Shown here one piece after another: positions 1 to 7,633 of a stretch of 64,000 bases of DNA. Within the stretch, counting starts at the first letter, position 1. The number at the start of each line of letters is the position of its first letter. The stretch lies in the NCBI RefSeq assembly GCF_026802175.1, contig NZ_CP113797.1, positions 1,155,026 through 1,219,025 on the forward strand. The letters run 5' to 3'. The notes beneath the pieces were generated by a model. It saw only the letters and a list, made by a program, of their open reading frames with translations, made no database searches and was not told the DNA's origin. A program made the position numbers and the translations under genes. The stretch comes from Thermocoleostomius sinensis A174. GTDB taxonomy: Bacteria > Cyanobacteriota > Cyanobacteriia > Elainellales > Elainellaceae.

Positions 1-198
1 ATGCTGAAAGAGCAAGGTAATGCTGAAGGCAATGTTGTTTGGCAGGTGCCAGACAATCACTGTTTTGTTCGGGGAGACAGTTTAGTTTGCGCAGATTCAT
101 TATTGGTTGGTCCAATTCCAATCTCTGCCATCACTGGCATTGTGATTCTGAAGTTACCACATGCATCATCAAACAGCTTGACTCAACCATTGCTTTAA
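1..198 (+). CDS. S26 family signal peptidase, C-terminal fragment (cut by window edge)
   Basis: The 65 visible residues resemble the last conserved box of type I (S26) signal peptidases. A VPxxHxFVxGD stretch (HCFVRGD, residues 20-26) is followed by an ADS motif and then GPIP and ITG near the C-terminus, as in the family's GD...SxDS...G.V.. box. The catalytic Ser and Lys would lie upstream, outside the window, so the ATG at position 1 is probably internal rather than the true start. The frame closes at TAA 196-198. An ABC exporter and an HlyD adaptor follow on the same strand, which would suit a peptidase that processes an exported peptide; that link is inference. Because only the tail is visible, the assignment is moderate. 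Confidence 0.55.
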   Translation: MLKEQGNAEGNVVWQVPDNHCFVRGDSLVCADSLLVGPIPISAITGIVILKLPHASSNSLTQPLL

Positions 199-288
199 TG
201 GATTAACTCGTTTAAATCACAATCCTTTGGACCGTTTTTGTGTAAATGTTGAAAACCCTTGCCGCGTCACAAATTTCGGTCCTCTTCC

Positions 289-373
289 TCAATCCCTCTC
301 CTAACGTGAGAGAGAGCTTTCAATCCGGTTCCCCTTCATCCTTTTGGGGAGAAGGGGTTAGGGGATGAGGGCA
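289..373. repeat. Intergenic GC-rich repeat with hairpin
   Basis: The segment has the pyrimidine/purine-biased composition of dispersed cyanobacterial intergenic repeats. CCCCTTC at 331-337 pairs with GAAGGGG at 351-357, and the strand ends in a GGGGTTAGGGGATGAGGG run. A similar segment occurs near 44458-44524. It lies between the S26 fragment and the ABC exporter and could act as a weak terminator or be a small non-autonomous repeat; neither is proven. Confidence 0.5.
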
Positions 374-455
374 GCTTGGCACAAAAGCGTCCGGACTACT
401 CAAATTACTCAAATTTTTATTCTTTTTCGGATTACACAAATAGAGTGATATTGAT

Positions 456-2300
456 ATGTGGCACTTTCTACAATCCGTTACGCAATTGGTTAAATTCGTT
501 TGGCGATCGCATCCACTTGGTTGTGTAGTAGCAGTCATTCTAACAATCTTACAGGGTTTAATTCCGCTGGCTAATGCCTGGGTTCTCAAAGTCTTGCTTG
601 ACTGGTTAGCAGAGCAATTTGCTGGGCAGAAGGATATTATTAATGAGCAATTGATGGGACTGCTGATTGCCCAAACCGTATTGATTGTGACGGCGGCAAT
701 GTTACCAAATGTCAGTCGATATCTAAACGCAGAACTGGGGCGACGGCTCACAATATCCATTCAATCCTCTGTTTATCAGAAAATTAATCAGTTCCGTGGT
801 ATCGCTCACTTCGAAAATCCAGAAGTTTACGACACAATTCGGTTAGCTGAAGAAGGAGCAGAGCAAAGTTCTGGACAAACGTTGCAGGTTCTCACAGACT
901 TAATTCAATCCCTGGTGACGCTCTTGAGTTTTGTCAGTGTCTTAATTTCCTTTAACCTCTTCTTAGCCAATCTAGTCCTGTTGGCGGCTCTGCCGCAACT
1001 GATTACCCAACTTCAGATCGGACGACAACGATTCGGTTTGGCATATGAACTTAGCCCCACGGAGCGCCGCAAGCATTACTACAGTTTTTTACTGTCCGAT
1101 GTTTATGCAGTCAAAGAGGTGCGATTGTTTGGATTGGGAACGTACTTTCTAGACAAGCTACTACAGCTATATCAACGTACTCACCATGCAGAACGCCAGC
1201 AACAACAACGGGAACTTCGTTGGGAATTGGGATTAAATATAATATCTAGTATCGTTGCCAGCATTGCCTTTGTAATTGTAGTCTCTGCTGCTTTCGCAGA
1301 GCGGGTGTCCTTGGGCGACATCATGCTATACGTTAACGCTGTCACCTCAGTGCAAATGGCATCCGGTCGTTTGATTGGAGCGATCGCAGGCTTGAGTGAA
1401 GGAGTTTTATTTTACTCTTTCTTTGAGAAACTGTTAAATTTATCACCCGATCTCCCGGTTCCAGCTACACCCTATCCTGTTCCTTCGCTTTCATCCGGTA
1501 TTGAATTACGGAATGTGTCGTTTCGCTATAGCGATCATCATCCCTGGATTTTACGCGATGTAAATTTGCAAATCCCGGCTCATCATTGTTTGGCGCTAGT
1601 CGGGCTGAATGGTGCCGGCAAATCAACGCTAGTGAAGTTATTAACGCGATTGTATGACCCCACGATCGGACAAATTTTGTGGGATGGCATTGATATTCGC
1701 GAATTCGAACCAGATGAATTTCGTCGCCATATCAGCACGATTTTTCAAGACTTCATGCACTATGATTTGACCGTGCGAGAGAATATTGGACTCGGAGATC
1801 TAAGCCGCATTCAGGATATGCCGTGGATACAAAAAGCGGCAAAACAAGCCAATATTCATGAAGAGATTTTGCGCTTACCGCATGATTATGAAACAGAAAT
1901 TACTCGCATGTTTGCCGAGGAAATGACGGGAGAAAAAGCAGCAGGGATTGATTTGTCGGGGGGACAATGGCAGCGCATCGCCACGGCTCGGATGTTTGCC
2001 CGTGAAGCCGATTTGCTGATTTTAGATGAACCCACAGCGGCCCTAGATGCCCAAGCAGAATACGAAACCTATAGCCATTTCAAACAACTGATGGCCGATC
2101 GCACCAGTTTGTTAATCTCTCACCGCTTCAGCACGGTGCGGATGGCCGATGCCATTGCCGTACTGGAAGCTGGCCGGATTGTAGAATATGGCTCTCATGA
2201 AGCGTTGATGCGATCGAATGGCACCTATGCTAAACTCTATCGTCTGCAAGCTGAGAGCTACATGGATTCACCGCAGCCTCATTCACCAGCATCAGTATAG
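456..2300 (+). CDS. ABC exporter, fused membrane and ATPase domains (HlyB/MsbA type)
   Basis: A 614-residue half-transporter. Residues about 20-310 are hydrophobic with several membrane segments (ABC exporter transmembrane domain). Residues about 345-600 are the nucleotide-binding domain: Walker A GLNGAGKST near 385, signature LSGGQWQR near 505, Walker B LLILDEP followed by the D-loop, and an H-loop ISHR. It should act as a homodimer in the inner membrane. There is no N-terminal C39 peptidase domain, so any leader removal would need a separate peptidase; the S26 fragment just upstream is a candidate. An HlyD-type adaptor follows 112 bp downstream on the same strand. Substrate unknown. The start is ATG with no clear Shine-Dalgarno sequence. 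Confidence 0.92.
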   Translation: MWHFLQSVTQLVKFVWRSHPLGCVVAVILTILQGLIPLANAWVLKVLLDWLAEQFAGQKDIINEQLMGLLIAQTVLIVTAAMLPNVSRYLNAELGRRLTISIQSSVYQKINQFRGIAHFENPEVYDTIRLAEEGAEQSSGQTLQVLTDLIQSLVTLLSFVSVLISFNLFLANLVLLAALPQLITQLQIGRQRFGLAYELSPTERRKHYYSFLLSDVYAVKEVRLFGLGTYFLDKLLQLYQRTHHAERQQQQRELRWELGLNIISSIVASIAFVIVVSAAFAERVSLGDIMLYVNAVTSVQMASGRLIGAIAGLSEGVLFYSFFEKLLNLSPDLPVPATPYPVPSLSSGIELRNVSFRYSDHHPWILRDVNLQIPAHHCLALVGLNGAGKSTLVKLLTRLYDPTIGQILWDGIDIREFEPDEFRRHISTIFQDFMHYDLTVRENIGLGDLSRIQDMPWIQKAAKQANIHEEILRLPHDYETEITRMFAEEMTGEKAAGIDLSGGQWQRIATARMFAREADLLILDEPTAALDAQAEYETYSHFKQLMADRTSLLISHRFSTVRMADAIAVLEAGRIVEYGSHEALMRSNGTYAKLYRLQAESYMDSPQPHSPASV

Positions 2301-2412
2301 ATCTAGAGCATCTGATAATCACCGAGATACCTGCATCTCCAATTGCATCATTAAATTTGCAGTCATTGAGCCTGAATTTTGCGTCAAGTTTGCTAGCCTA
2401 TTGGGATAGTTT

Positions 2413-3753
2413 ATGCAACATTTAACTCTGAAAAACGTGAAGCTGCCAACGCGCTGGGTCACTGGAGTTTTGCTTTCCGGTTTGCTAGGCTTTTTGGTCT
2501 ACTTAGCTGTGGTCGTGCGTCAGTCAGCCTCGCAATCCACTGTGCAGTTAGATACTGTTGAAGTCACAACGTCCGATTTGACAGTGCGCTATCCGGTTAA
2601 CGGTGTGGTGCAAGCCGTGCGAACCAGTAAGCTGAGTCCCGATCGCGAAGGACAAATTATTGAGTTGTATGTTGAAGAAGGCGATTCAGTGGTGCAGGGA
2701 CAAGTCGTTGCCCGCATGGATAGCCAGGAAGTGCAGGCACAAGTGCGGCAATATGAAAGCGCACTAGCTCAAGCCCAAGCAGAGCTAGCCCTTAAACAAG
2801 CGGGGAATCGTCCTCAAGACATTGCCGAAGCCGAAGCAAGGGTGGCCACCGCCGAGGCAGAAATTGCTCAGGCCCAAGCCAAAGCAGTTCGCACTCAGGA
2901 AGAATTACAGCGCAACCAACGCTTGGCCGAGCAAGGAGCGATCTCGCAAAGTCAATTAAGTGAGTATGTGGCCGAAGAACGAGAAGCCTTGGCAGCCCTG
3001 GAAGCGGCTCAGTCCAGATTACGAGAACAGCAGCAGAACCTCGATCGCCTACGGGCAGGAACTCGCAGTGAGGAAATTGCTCAAGCCGCAGCCCGGGTGG
3101 CCGAAGCGCAAGCACAGTTGCAATCCTATCAAACCCAACTAGCCAATACAGAAATTCGAGCACCATTTTCGGGCATCATTACGCGACTGTTTGTTCAGGA
3201 AGGAGATTTTGTTACCCCCACAACATCAGCGTCATCTGACGAAAGCGCGACTTCGGCTTCGATCGCAGAACTATCATCTGGGCTAGAAGTAGAAGTGAAA
3301 GTGCCAGAAGCTAGTATTGGGCGACTACAAGTGGGACAACTAGTGGAAGTTCGCACCGATGCTTTTCCCGACGAGGTATTTCAGGGACGCCTGCGCTTGA
3401 TTGCACCGCGAGCTATCAAGGAAAATAATATTACCTTTTTTAGAACTAAAGTTGAACTAATTAATGGACACGATCGCTTGAAACTGGGAATGAATGTAAA
3501 GCTGGACATTTTAGGACAACAGATTAGGAATGTATTAGTGGTTCCCTTAGCGGCAGTGGTAACACAACCTAATGGCGAGACGGGTGTATATGTATTAGAT
3601 GAGTCGAATCAAAGCCAACTGCGATCGGTGAAGGTAGGTGTCACTGCCGAAGATCAAATTCAAATTATTGAAGGTGTGGCTGAAGGAGAACGCATTCTGT
3701 TAAGCTCACCGACTGATCAATCAGAACCTTCAGAAATTAGTCCGGCTTTTTAA
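2413..3753 (+). CDS. HlyD/MacA-family periplasmic adaptor of an efflux system
   Basis: A 446-residue membrane-fusion protein. One N-terminal membrane segment lies at about residues 15-35. A split lipoyl/barrel-sandwich domain (about 70-105 and 245-275) flanks a long Ala/Gln/Glu-rich coiled coil (about 110-245), followed by a beta-barrel domain and a C-terminal membrane-proximal domain. This is the adaptor that links an inner-membrane pump to an outer-membrane TolC-like duct. It sits between the ABC exporter and a MacB-type permease, so it could serve either; the DevB/MacA-like architecture favours the MacB partner. No outer-membrane factor is encoded in the window. Confidence 0.9.
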   Translation: MQHLTLKNVKLPTRWVTGVLLSGLLGFLVYLAVVVRQSASQSTVQLDTVEVTTSDLTVRYPVNGVVQAVRTSKLSPDREGQIIELYVEEGDSVVQGQVVARMDSQEVQAQVRQYESALAQAQAELALKQAGNRPQDIAEAEARVATAEAEIAQAQAKAVRTQEELQRNQRLAEQGAISQSQLSEYVAEEREALAALEAAQSRLREQQQNLDRLRAGTRSEEIAQAAARVAEAQAQLQSYQTQLANTEIRAPFSGIITRLFVQEGDFVTPTTSASSDESATSASIAELSSGLEVEVKVPEASIGRLQVGQLVEVRTDAFPDEVFQGRLRLIAPRAIKENNITFFRTKVELINGHDRLKLGMNVKLDILGQQIRNVLVVPLAAVVTQPNGETGVYVLDESNQSQLRSVKVGVTAEDQIQIIEGVAEGERILLSSPTDQSEPSEISPAF

Positions 3754-3782
3754 GCACTCTGAATAATGAGCTAAGTTTTTTA

Positions 3783-3883
3783 GGCGTTGCTGAATTCATG
3801 TATGACCTGATAACCTTTATCCCGACTGTAAGGGTGTTTCGCGAAACGTACCTACGAGATTTATACTTCCAAGCAGCATCGCC
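3783..3883. repeat. Possible small MITE-like element with GTTTCGCGAAAC palindrome
   Basis: Near-matching inverted ends, GGCGTTGCTG at 3783-3792 and CAGCATCGCC at 3874-3883 (9 of 10 complementary), bracket about 100 bp. A perfect 12-bp palindrome GTTTCGCGAAAC sits inside at 3836-3847. The arrangement separates the adaptor gene from the permease gene. No coding capacity is seen. Ends of this kind resemble small non-autonomous insertion elements, but no target duplication was recognised. Confidence 0.4.
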
Positions 3884-3919
3884 GTTTTTTATTACTTAAA
3901 ACAAACGATTACCAAAACG

Positions 3920-5128
3920 ATGAACATACTAGAGAACGCCAGAATTGCCCTAAAAACTTTAGTGAATAACAAACTGCGCAGCGGTTTAACGATGCTAGGA
4001 ATTCTGATTGGAAATGGTTCAATTATCCTTATGGTAGGTATTGTCCAAGGAGCACAAAACTATACCTTGAAGCAAATTGAATCCTATGGCGTTAATCTAC
4101 TCAGTATCTTTCCAGGAGGCGGTGAGGTTGGTAGCTGGAGCGCCGAGGAGACCTGGAGATTGGTGCTAGCCGATGCGGATGCAATTCGCAGCTATGCTCC
4201 TGCTGTAGACCGAGTAGCCCCTCAGATCTCGTCATTTCAGCTTGCTACCTACCGCGATCGCAGCACGCAACCGAACATCACGGGCACAACGCCTGATTTC
4301 TTGTTTGTGCGCAATTTTCGAGTAGCGAGTGGACGATTTTTTGATGAAACCGAGCAACAGCAGAATGCAGCGGTGATTGTCCTTGGTTCTATTCCGGCGC
4401 GTCAGTTGTTTGGGCATGAGCATCCTTTGGGGCGCGATGTACAAATTAACAACATCAGCTTTCGTGTGATCGGTGTGTTGGAATCGAAGGGATCGCTCAA
4501 TGGCATCAACCAAGATAATACAGCACTGGTGCCAATTACGACGCTGGCGGCTCAAGTCGATGGACGATCGTCTCCCTATGGTATTCCGCTAGATTCCATT
4601 GAACTTTCGGCAAATGATCCGCAAAGTGTGAAAGCCGCCGAGTTTCAAGTCACCAATCTTCTGACGCGCCGTCATGGTAAGAAGGACTTTACGATCGAAA
4701 CTAATAAATCGTTTCAAGACTTGGTCAATCAAGTGGGAAGCGTTTTGAGTTTAATGTTGGGTGCAATCGCCAGCATTTCGTTGGTGGTGGGCGGCATTGG
4801 CATTATGAACATTATGCTGGTGTCTGTGACCGAGCGAACTCAGGAAATTGGAGTCCGCAAAGCGGTTGGAGCGACCCAGCATGTCATCTTGATGCAGTTT
4901 TTGATTGAGTCGATTGTTTTATCAGTAGCAGGCGGCTTAGCGGGTGTTGCGCTGGGTGTTGGAGGGGTCGCGTTGGTGTCGCTTGTGACGCCGCTTACGC
5001 CTACGGTGTCGATCGTGGCGATCGTGGTTGCTATCGGTGTTTCCGGCAGTATTGGTTTGATTTTTGGTGTCGTTCCGGCCCAGCGGGCGGCTCGGCTTGA
5101 TCCGATTGTGGCGTTGCGCAGTGCCTAA
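3920..5128 (+). CDS. MacB/FtsX-type ABC transporter permease
   Basis: A 402-residue permease: an N-terminal membrane helix (about 20-45), a large periplasmic MacB-PCD domain (about 50-250), then three C-terminal helices (about 275-300, 325-355, 365-395) typical of the FtsX fold. The helical part carries the family hallmark SVTERTQEIGVRKAVGA. Unlike MacB itself it has no ATPase domain, and no LolD-type ATPase gene is adjacent, so its ATPase must come from elsewhere in the genome. With the upstream HlyD-like adaptor it resembles a DevBC/MacAB exporter lacking the A component. The stop is only 3 bp from the stop of the convergent HAD gene. Confidence 0.9.
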   Translation: MNILENARIALKTLVNNKLRSGLTMLGILIGNGSIILMVGIVQGAQNYTLKQIESYGVNLLSIFPGGGEVGSWSAEETWRLVLADADAIRSYAPAVDRVAPQISSFQLATYRDRSTQPNITGTTPDFLFVRNFRVASGRFFDETEQQQNAAVIVLGSIPARQLFGHEHPLGRDVQINNISFRVIGVLESKGSLNGINQDNTALVPITTLAAQVDGRSSPYGIPLDSIELSANDPQSVKAAEFQVTNLLTRRHGKKDFTIETNKSFQDLVNQVGSVLSLMLGAIASISLVVGGIGIMNIMLVSVTERTQEIGVRKAVGATQHVILMQFLIESIVLSVAGGLAGVALGVGGVALVSLVTPLTPTVSIVAIVVAIGVSGSIGLIFGVVPAQRAARLDPIVALRSA

Positions 5129-5131
5129 GTC

Positions 5132-5794
5132 TCATTGCGCCAACGGTGATTGATCATAGTGCTGCAACAGGTCGGCTGGATCGTTGTAAATGGCGATCGC
5201 CCCAGCTAATTCATCGTCGCTAAAACCACCACATCGCATGGCAATCATCCTAACGCCTGCCTTGCCCGCTGCCTCAATATCGTAGGGAGTGTCTCCCAGC
5301 ATTACCACCTGATTGGGATCAAACTTGCTTTTCTGTAACGCCGCTTCAATGATACCTGGAGCGGGTTTTGATTCATCGGCATCAGCAGAAGTTGTCGCTT
5401 CATGCAATAAGTCATCAACCTGGGCCGCCTTCAGCAAAAGATCTAATTCTTCAGGTTTTGCAGAACTGGCGATCGTTAATTTTAATTCTTCTGCTTGCAA
5501 TTTCAGTACTAGATCGCGAGAACCGTTGGCAGACACAATTTTCTGTCCTAGTTCGTTCAAAATCAACGCTTTACGGCGATCGGCGATCGCTTTACCATCC
5601 CCATCTTCATCATTTAAATCAGGAACAAGTAGAGGAATCACATGATCTCCACCCATACCCATTAGCGGTCGAACCTGTTCAAAGGCAATATCGTAACTAA
5701 AGGCAGCAAACGCTTCTACCCACGCCTGAGCATGAATATCATTGCTTAAAACGAGTGTTCCATCAATATCCAAAATAACACCTTGCAAAGCCAT
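5132..5794 (-). CDS. HAD-superfamily phosphatase (beta-phosphoglucomutase/phosphoglycolate phosphatase-like)
   Basis: A 220-residue soluble enzyme of HAD subfamily IA. Motif I is DIDGT near the N-terminus (nucleophile and general-acid Asp), motif II is the Ser in TIASSAK, motif III the Lys of SKPAPG, and motif IV is GDTPYDIEAA. The helical cap lies between motifs I and II. Expected reaction: hydrolysis of a small phosphorylated metabolite; substrate unknown. Two ATGs are possible, at 5800 and 5794; AGGAG is spaced 8 bases from the second, so 5794 is preferred. Confidence 0.88.
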   Translation of the reverse strand: MALQGVILDIDGTLVLSNDIHAQAWVEAFAAFSYDIAFEQVRPLMGMGGDHVIPLLVPDLNDEDGDGKAIADRRKALILNELGQKIVSANGSRDLVLKLQAEELKLTIASSAKPEELDLLLKAAQVDDLLHEATTSADADESKPAPGIIEAALQKSKFDPNQVVMLGDTPYDIEAAGKAGVRMIAMRCGGFSDDELAGAIAIYNDPADLLQHYDQSPLAQ

Positions 5795-5922
5795 GCTCAT
5801 TTCTCCTAGGGTTAGCGAACGTGGTTAATACCAACTGCAATGGATTCAAATATTACTTCAAACATTAATTCAAAAATTGGTTTCAAACTTGTTTGAAATG
5901 GTTATTGCCAAACTATTTCTCA

Positions 5923-6447
5923 TTATTTACCCACCTGAGCCGCTCGATTCGATTGCACCAGAGCCAGCCCAATCAGCACCAATATTACACCCGATGCTAA
6001 AAAACTCAGATCCCACAGCAGTTGATTGGGACCCGGCTTAAGGTGATGAATCCCCAACAGATGATGATCGAGAATGCCTTCAACGAAATTAAAAACGCCA
6101 AACCCAATCAGCATTGCTCCTAATAACACCCGCCCAGACCAAGAAGGTGACTGTTGACCAGCCCGCCATAGCAGAAATAGTCCTAATAACGTCATCAGCC
6201 AGTCAAATAGATGAAACAAGCCATCGCCAATGGTGTTTAGTTCCAAACCAGCTACCGTCATATCGGTTTTGATGCTAGAAAACATGTGATGCCATTGCAA
6301 CAGTTGATGAAATATGATCCCATCAAAAAAGCCACCTTGCCCCACTCCCAGCACTAGCCCTGCCACAATTAGCGGACGATCGCTCGTTCGATTATGATTT
6401 TCGTCAAGCGTAACGTTTGGTTGGGATGCAACATTAGGAGAATTCAT
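5923..6447 (-). CDS. DUF2243 family membrane protein
   Basis: About 174 residues with four predicted membrane helices. The hallmark of DUF2243 is visible in the first helix region (GVGQGGFFDGI followed by HQLLQWHH), with further conserved motifs IGDGLFHL and FNFVEGILDHHLLGIHH. The histidine-rich membrane motifs suggest metal or haem binding, but the family has no assigned function. A longer reading starts with TTG at 6462; the ATG at 6447 is preferred. It is separate from its neighbours by more than 100 bp on both sides. Confidence 0.82.
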   Translation of the reverse strand: MNSPNVASQPNVTLDENHNRTSDRPLIVAGLVLGVGQGGFFDGIIFHQLLQWHHMFSSIKTDMTVAGLELNTIGDGLFHLFDWLMTLLGLFLLWRAGQQSPSWSGRVLLGAMLIGFGVFNFVEGILDHHLLGIHHLKPGPNQLLWDLSFLASGVILVLIGLALVQSNRAAQVGK

Positions 6448-6622
6448 TATGCTTTGTCTCAATCTTGTTTCAATTTCATTTCAATAGCGCTCTCAACAAT
6501 CGCGCTGCTATTTTGAGCCTAGCGTTCTCATTGCAATCATGCCCCTATCTAAGGAAGCAAAAAAGAGCCAAACTCAATCGAATTGAGCAGAAAACCAGTA
6601 ATCGCCATCACAATGCACCGCT

Positions 6623-7612
6623 TTATCGAGTTTGAAAGATATTTTGCACCATTTTTTTGTTGCTATTTGTCGCGGCTCGATCAAGTTCTGCGATTTCTCC
6701 GTCGCTGAGTTGCCAACCCAACGCACCCAAATTTTCTTTGGCTTGTTCGATCGTTTTTGCTCCAGGAATTGGCAGGGTTCCTTTGCAAATGCACCAGTTC
6801 AGCGCCACCTGTGACATACTTTTGTTTCTGTCCTCAGCAACATCGCGCAAGCAAGCTAACAGCGATTGAATGCCAGGTAAAAGTTGTCGAAACAAAATAC
6901 CACGAATGCCTCTAGGAAAGGGTCCATTTTCTGAATATTTACCCGTCAACAACCCTAGCGCGAGAGGACTGTAGGCAATGAGCTTAATACCCAGTTCATC
7001 ACACAGATCTTTTAGCCGTAATTCTGTAACTGGATAAGTCGATAACAGGGAGTACTGTACTTGCAGGGTGGCGATCGGAACATGGCGCTCGGCAAAGCGT
7101 TGATGCACCCATTTCAACCGTCTAGGCCCATAGTTGGATAATCCCACTCCCTTGACGGTTCCCTGTTCATACAAATCCGCTAATCCATCCAGTAATGCTT
7201 TTTCTTGCCAGGGGGCATAGTTGGCCGTAGACCAGTGCATCTGCACCAAATCTACCGGCCTACCCAACCGTTTTGCAGAAGCTTGACACGCCGAAATCAT
7301 CGATTGCCGGGTTAACCGCCAGGGATAAGCCGCCAGTTTCGTTGCGATACAAATTTTTTCACTATTAATAGTATTCGCCGAGCGAAGATAATCGTGAGTA
7401 AATTGCCCCAACAGTTTCTCACTTTGTCCATTTAGCCGTCCGGTGCCATAGGAATCACCTGTATCAAAGAAGGTGACACCTTGATTCACACAAAGATTGA
7501 ACACAGCTTGCAGTTGAGTGTTCATACTTTCGTCATAGCCCCAGAGCAGACGATTTCCCCAAGCCCAGGTTCCACAGCCCATTAATGGCAGAAAAAGCGA
7601 TTCTTTTGTCAT
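6623..7612 (-). CDS. Aldo/keto reductase
   Basis: A 329-residue NADPH-dependent oxidoreductase with a TIM-barrel fold. The catalytic tetrad is recognisable: Asp and Tyr in DTGDSYG (about 51-57), Lys in IATKL (about 91-95), His in VQMHW (about 123-127). The C-terminal cofactor segment reads PIPGAKTIEQAKENLGAL. It resembles the plastid/cyanobacterial pyridoxal-reductase-like branch, but the substrate cannot be fixed from sequence. Only 21 bp separate it from the upstream ABC-F gene, so the two may be cotranscribed. Confidence 0.9.
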   Translation of the reverse strand: MTKESLFLPLMGCGTWAWGNRLLWGYDESMNTQLQAVFNLCVNQGVTFFDTGDSYGTGRLNGQSEKLLGQFTHDYLRSANTINSEKICIATKLAAYPWRLTRQSMISACQASAKRLGRPVDLVQMHWSTANYAPWQEKALLDGLADLYEQGTVKGVGLSNYGPRRLKWVHQRFAERHVPIATLQVQYSLLSTYPVTELRLKDLCDELGIKLIAYSPLALGLLTGKYSENGPFPRGIRGILFRQLLPGIQSLLACLRDVAEDRNKSMSQVALNWCICKGTLPIPGAKTIEQAKENLGALGWQLSDGEIAELDRAATNSNKKMVQNIFQTR

Positions 7613-7633
7613 AGTTGATTTACCCTAATTTAG

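Noticed and set aside
320-760. - strand frame upstream of and inside the ABC exporter
   Set aside because: Its N-terminal part is antisense to the exporter and its C-terminal part reads through the intergenic repeat.
2218-2409. 63-residue frame between exporter and adaptor
   Set aside because: Mostly overlaps the exporter in another frame and has no ribosome-binding site or family resemblance.
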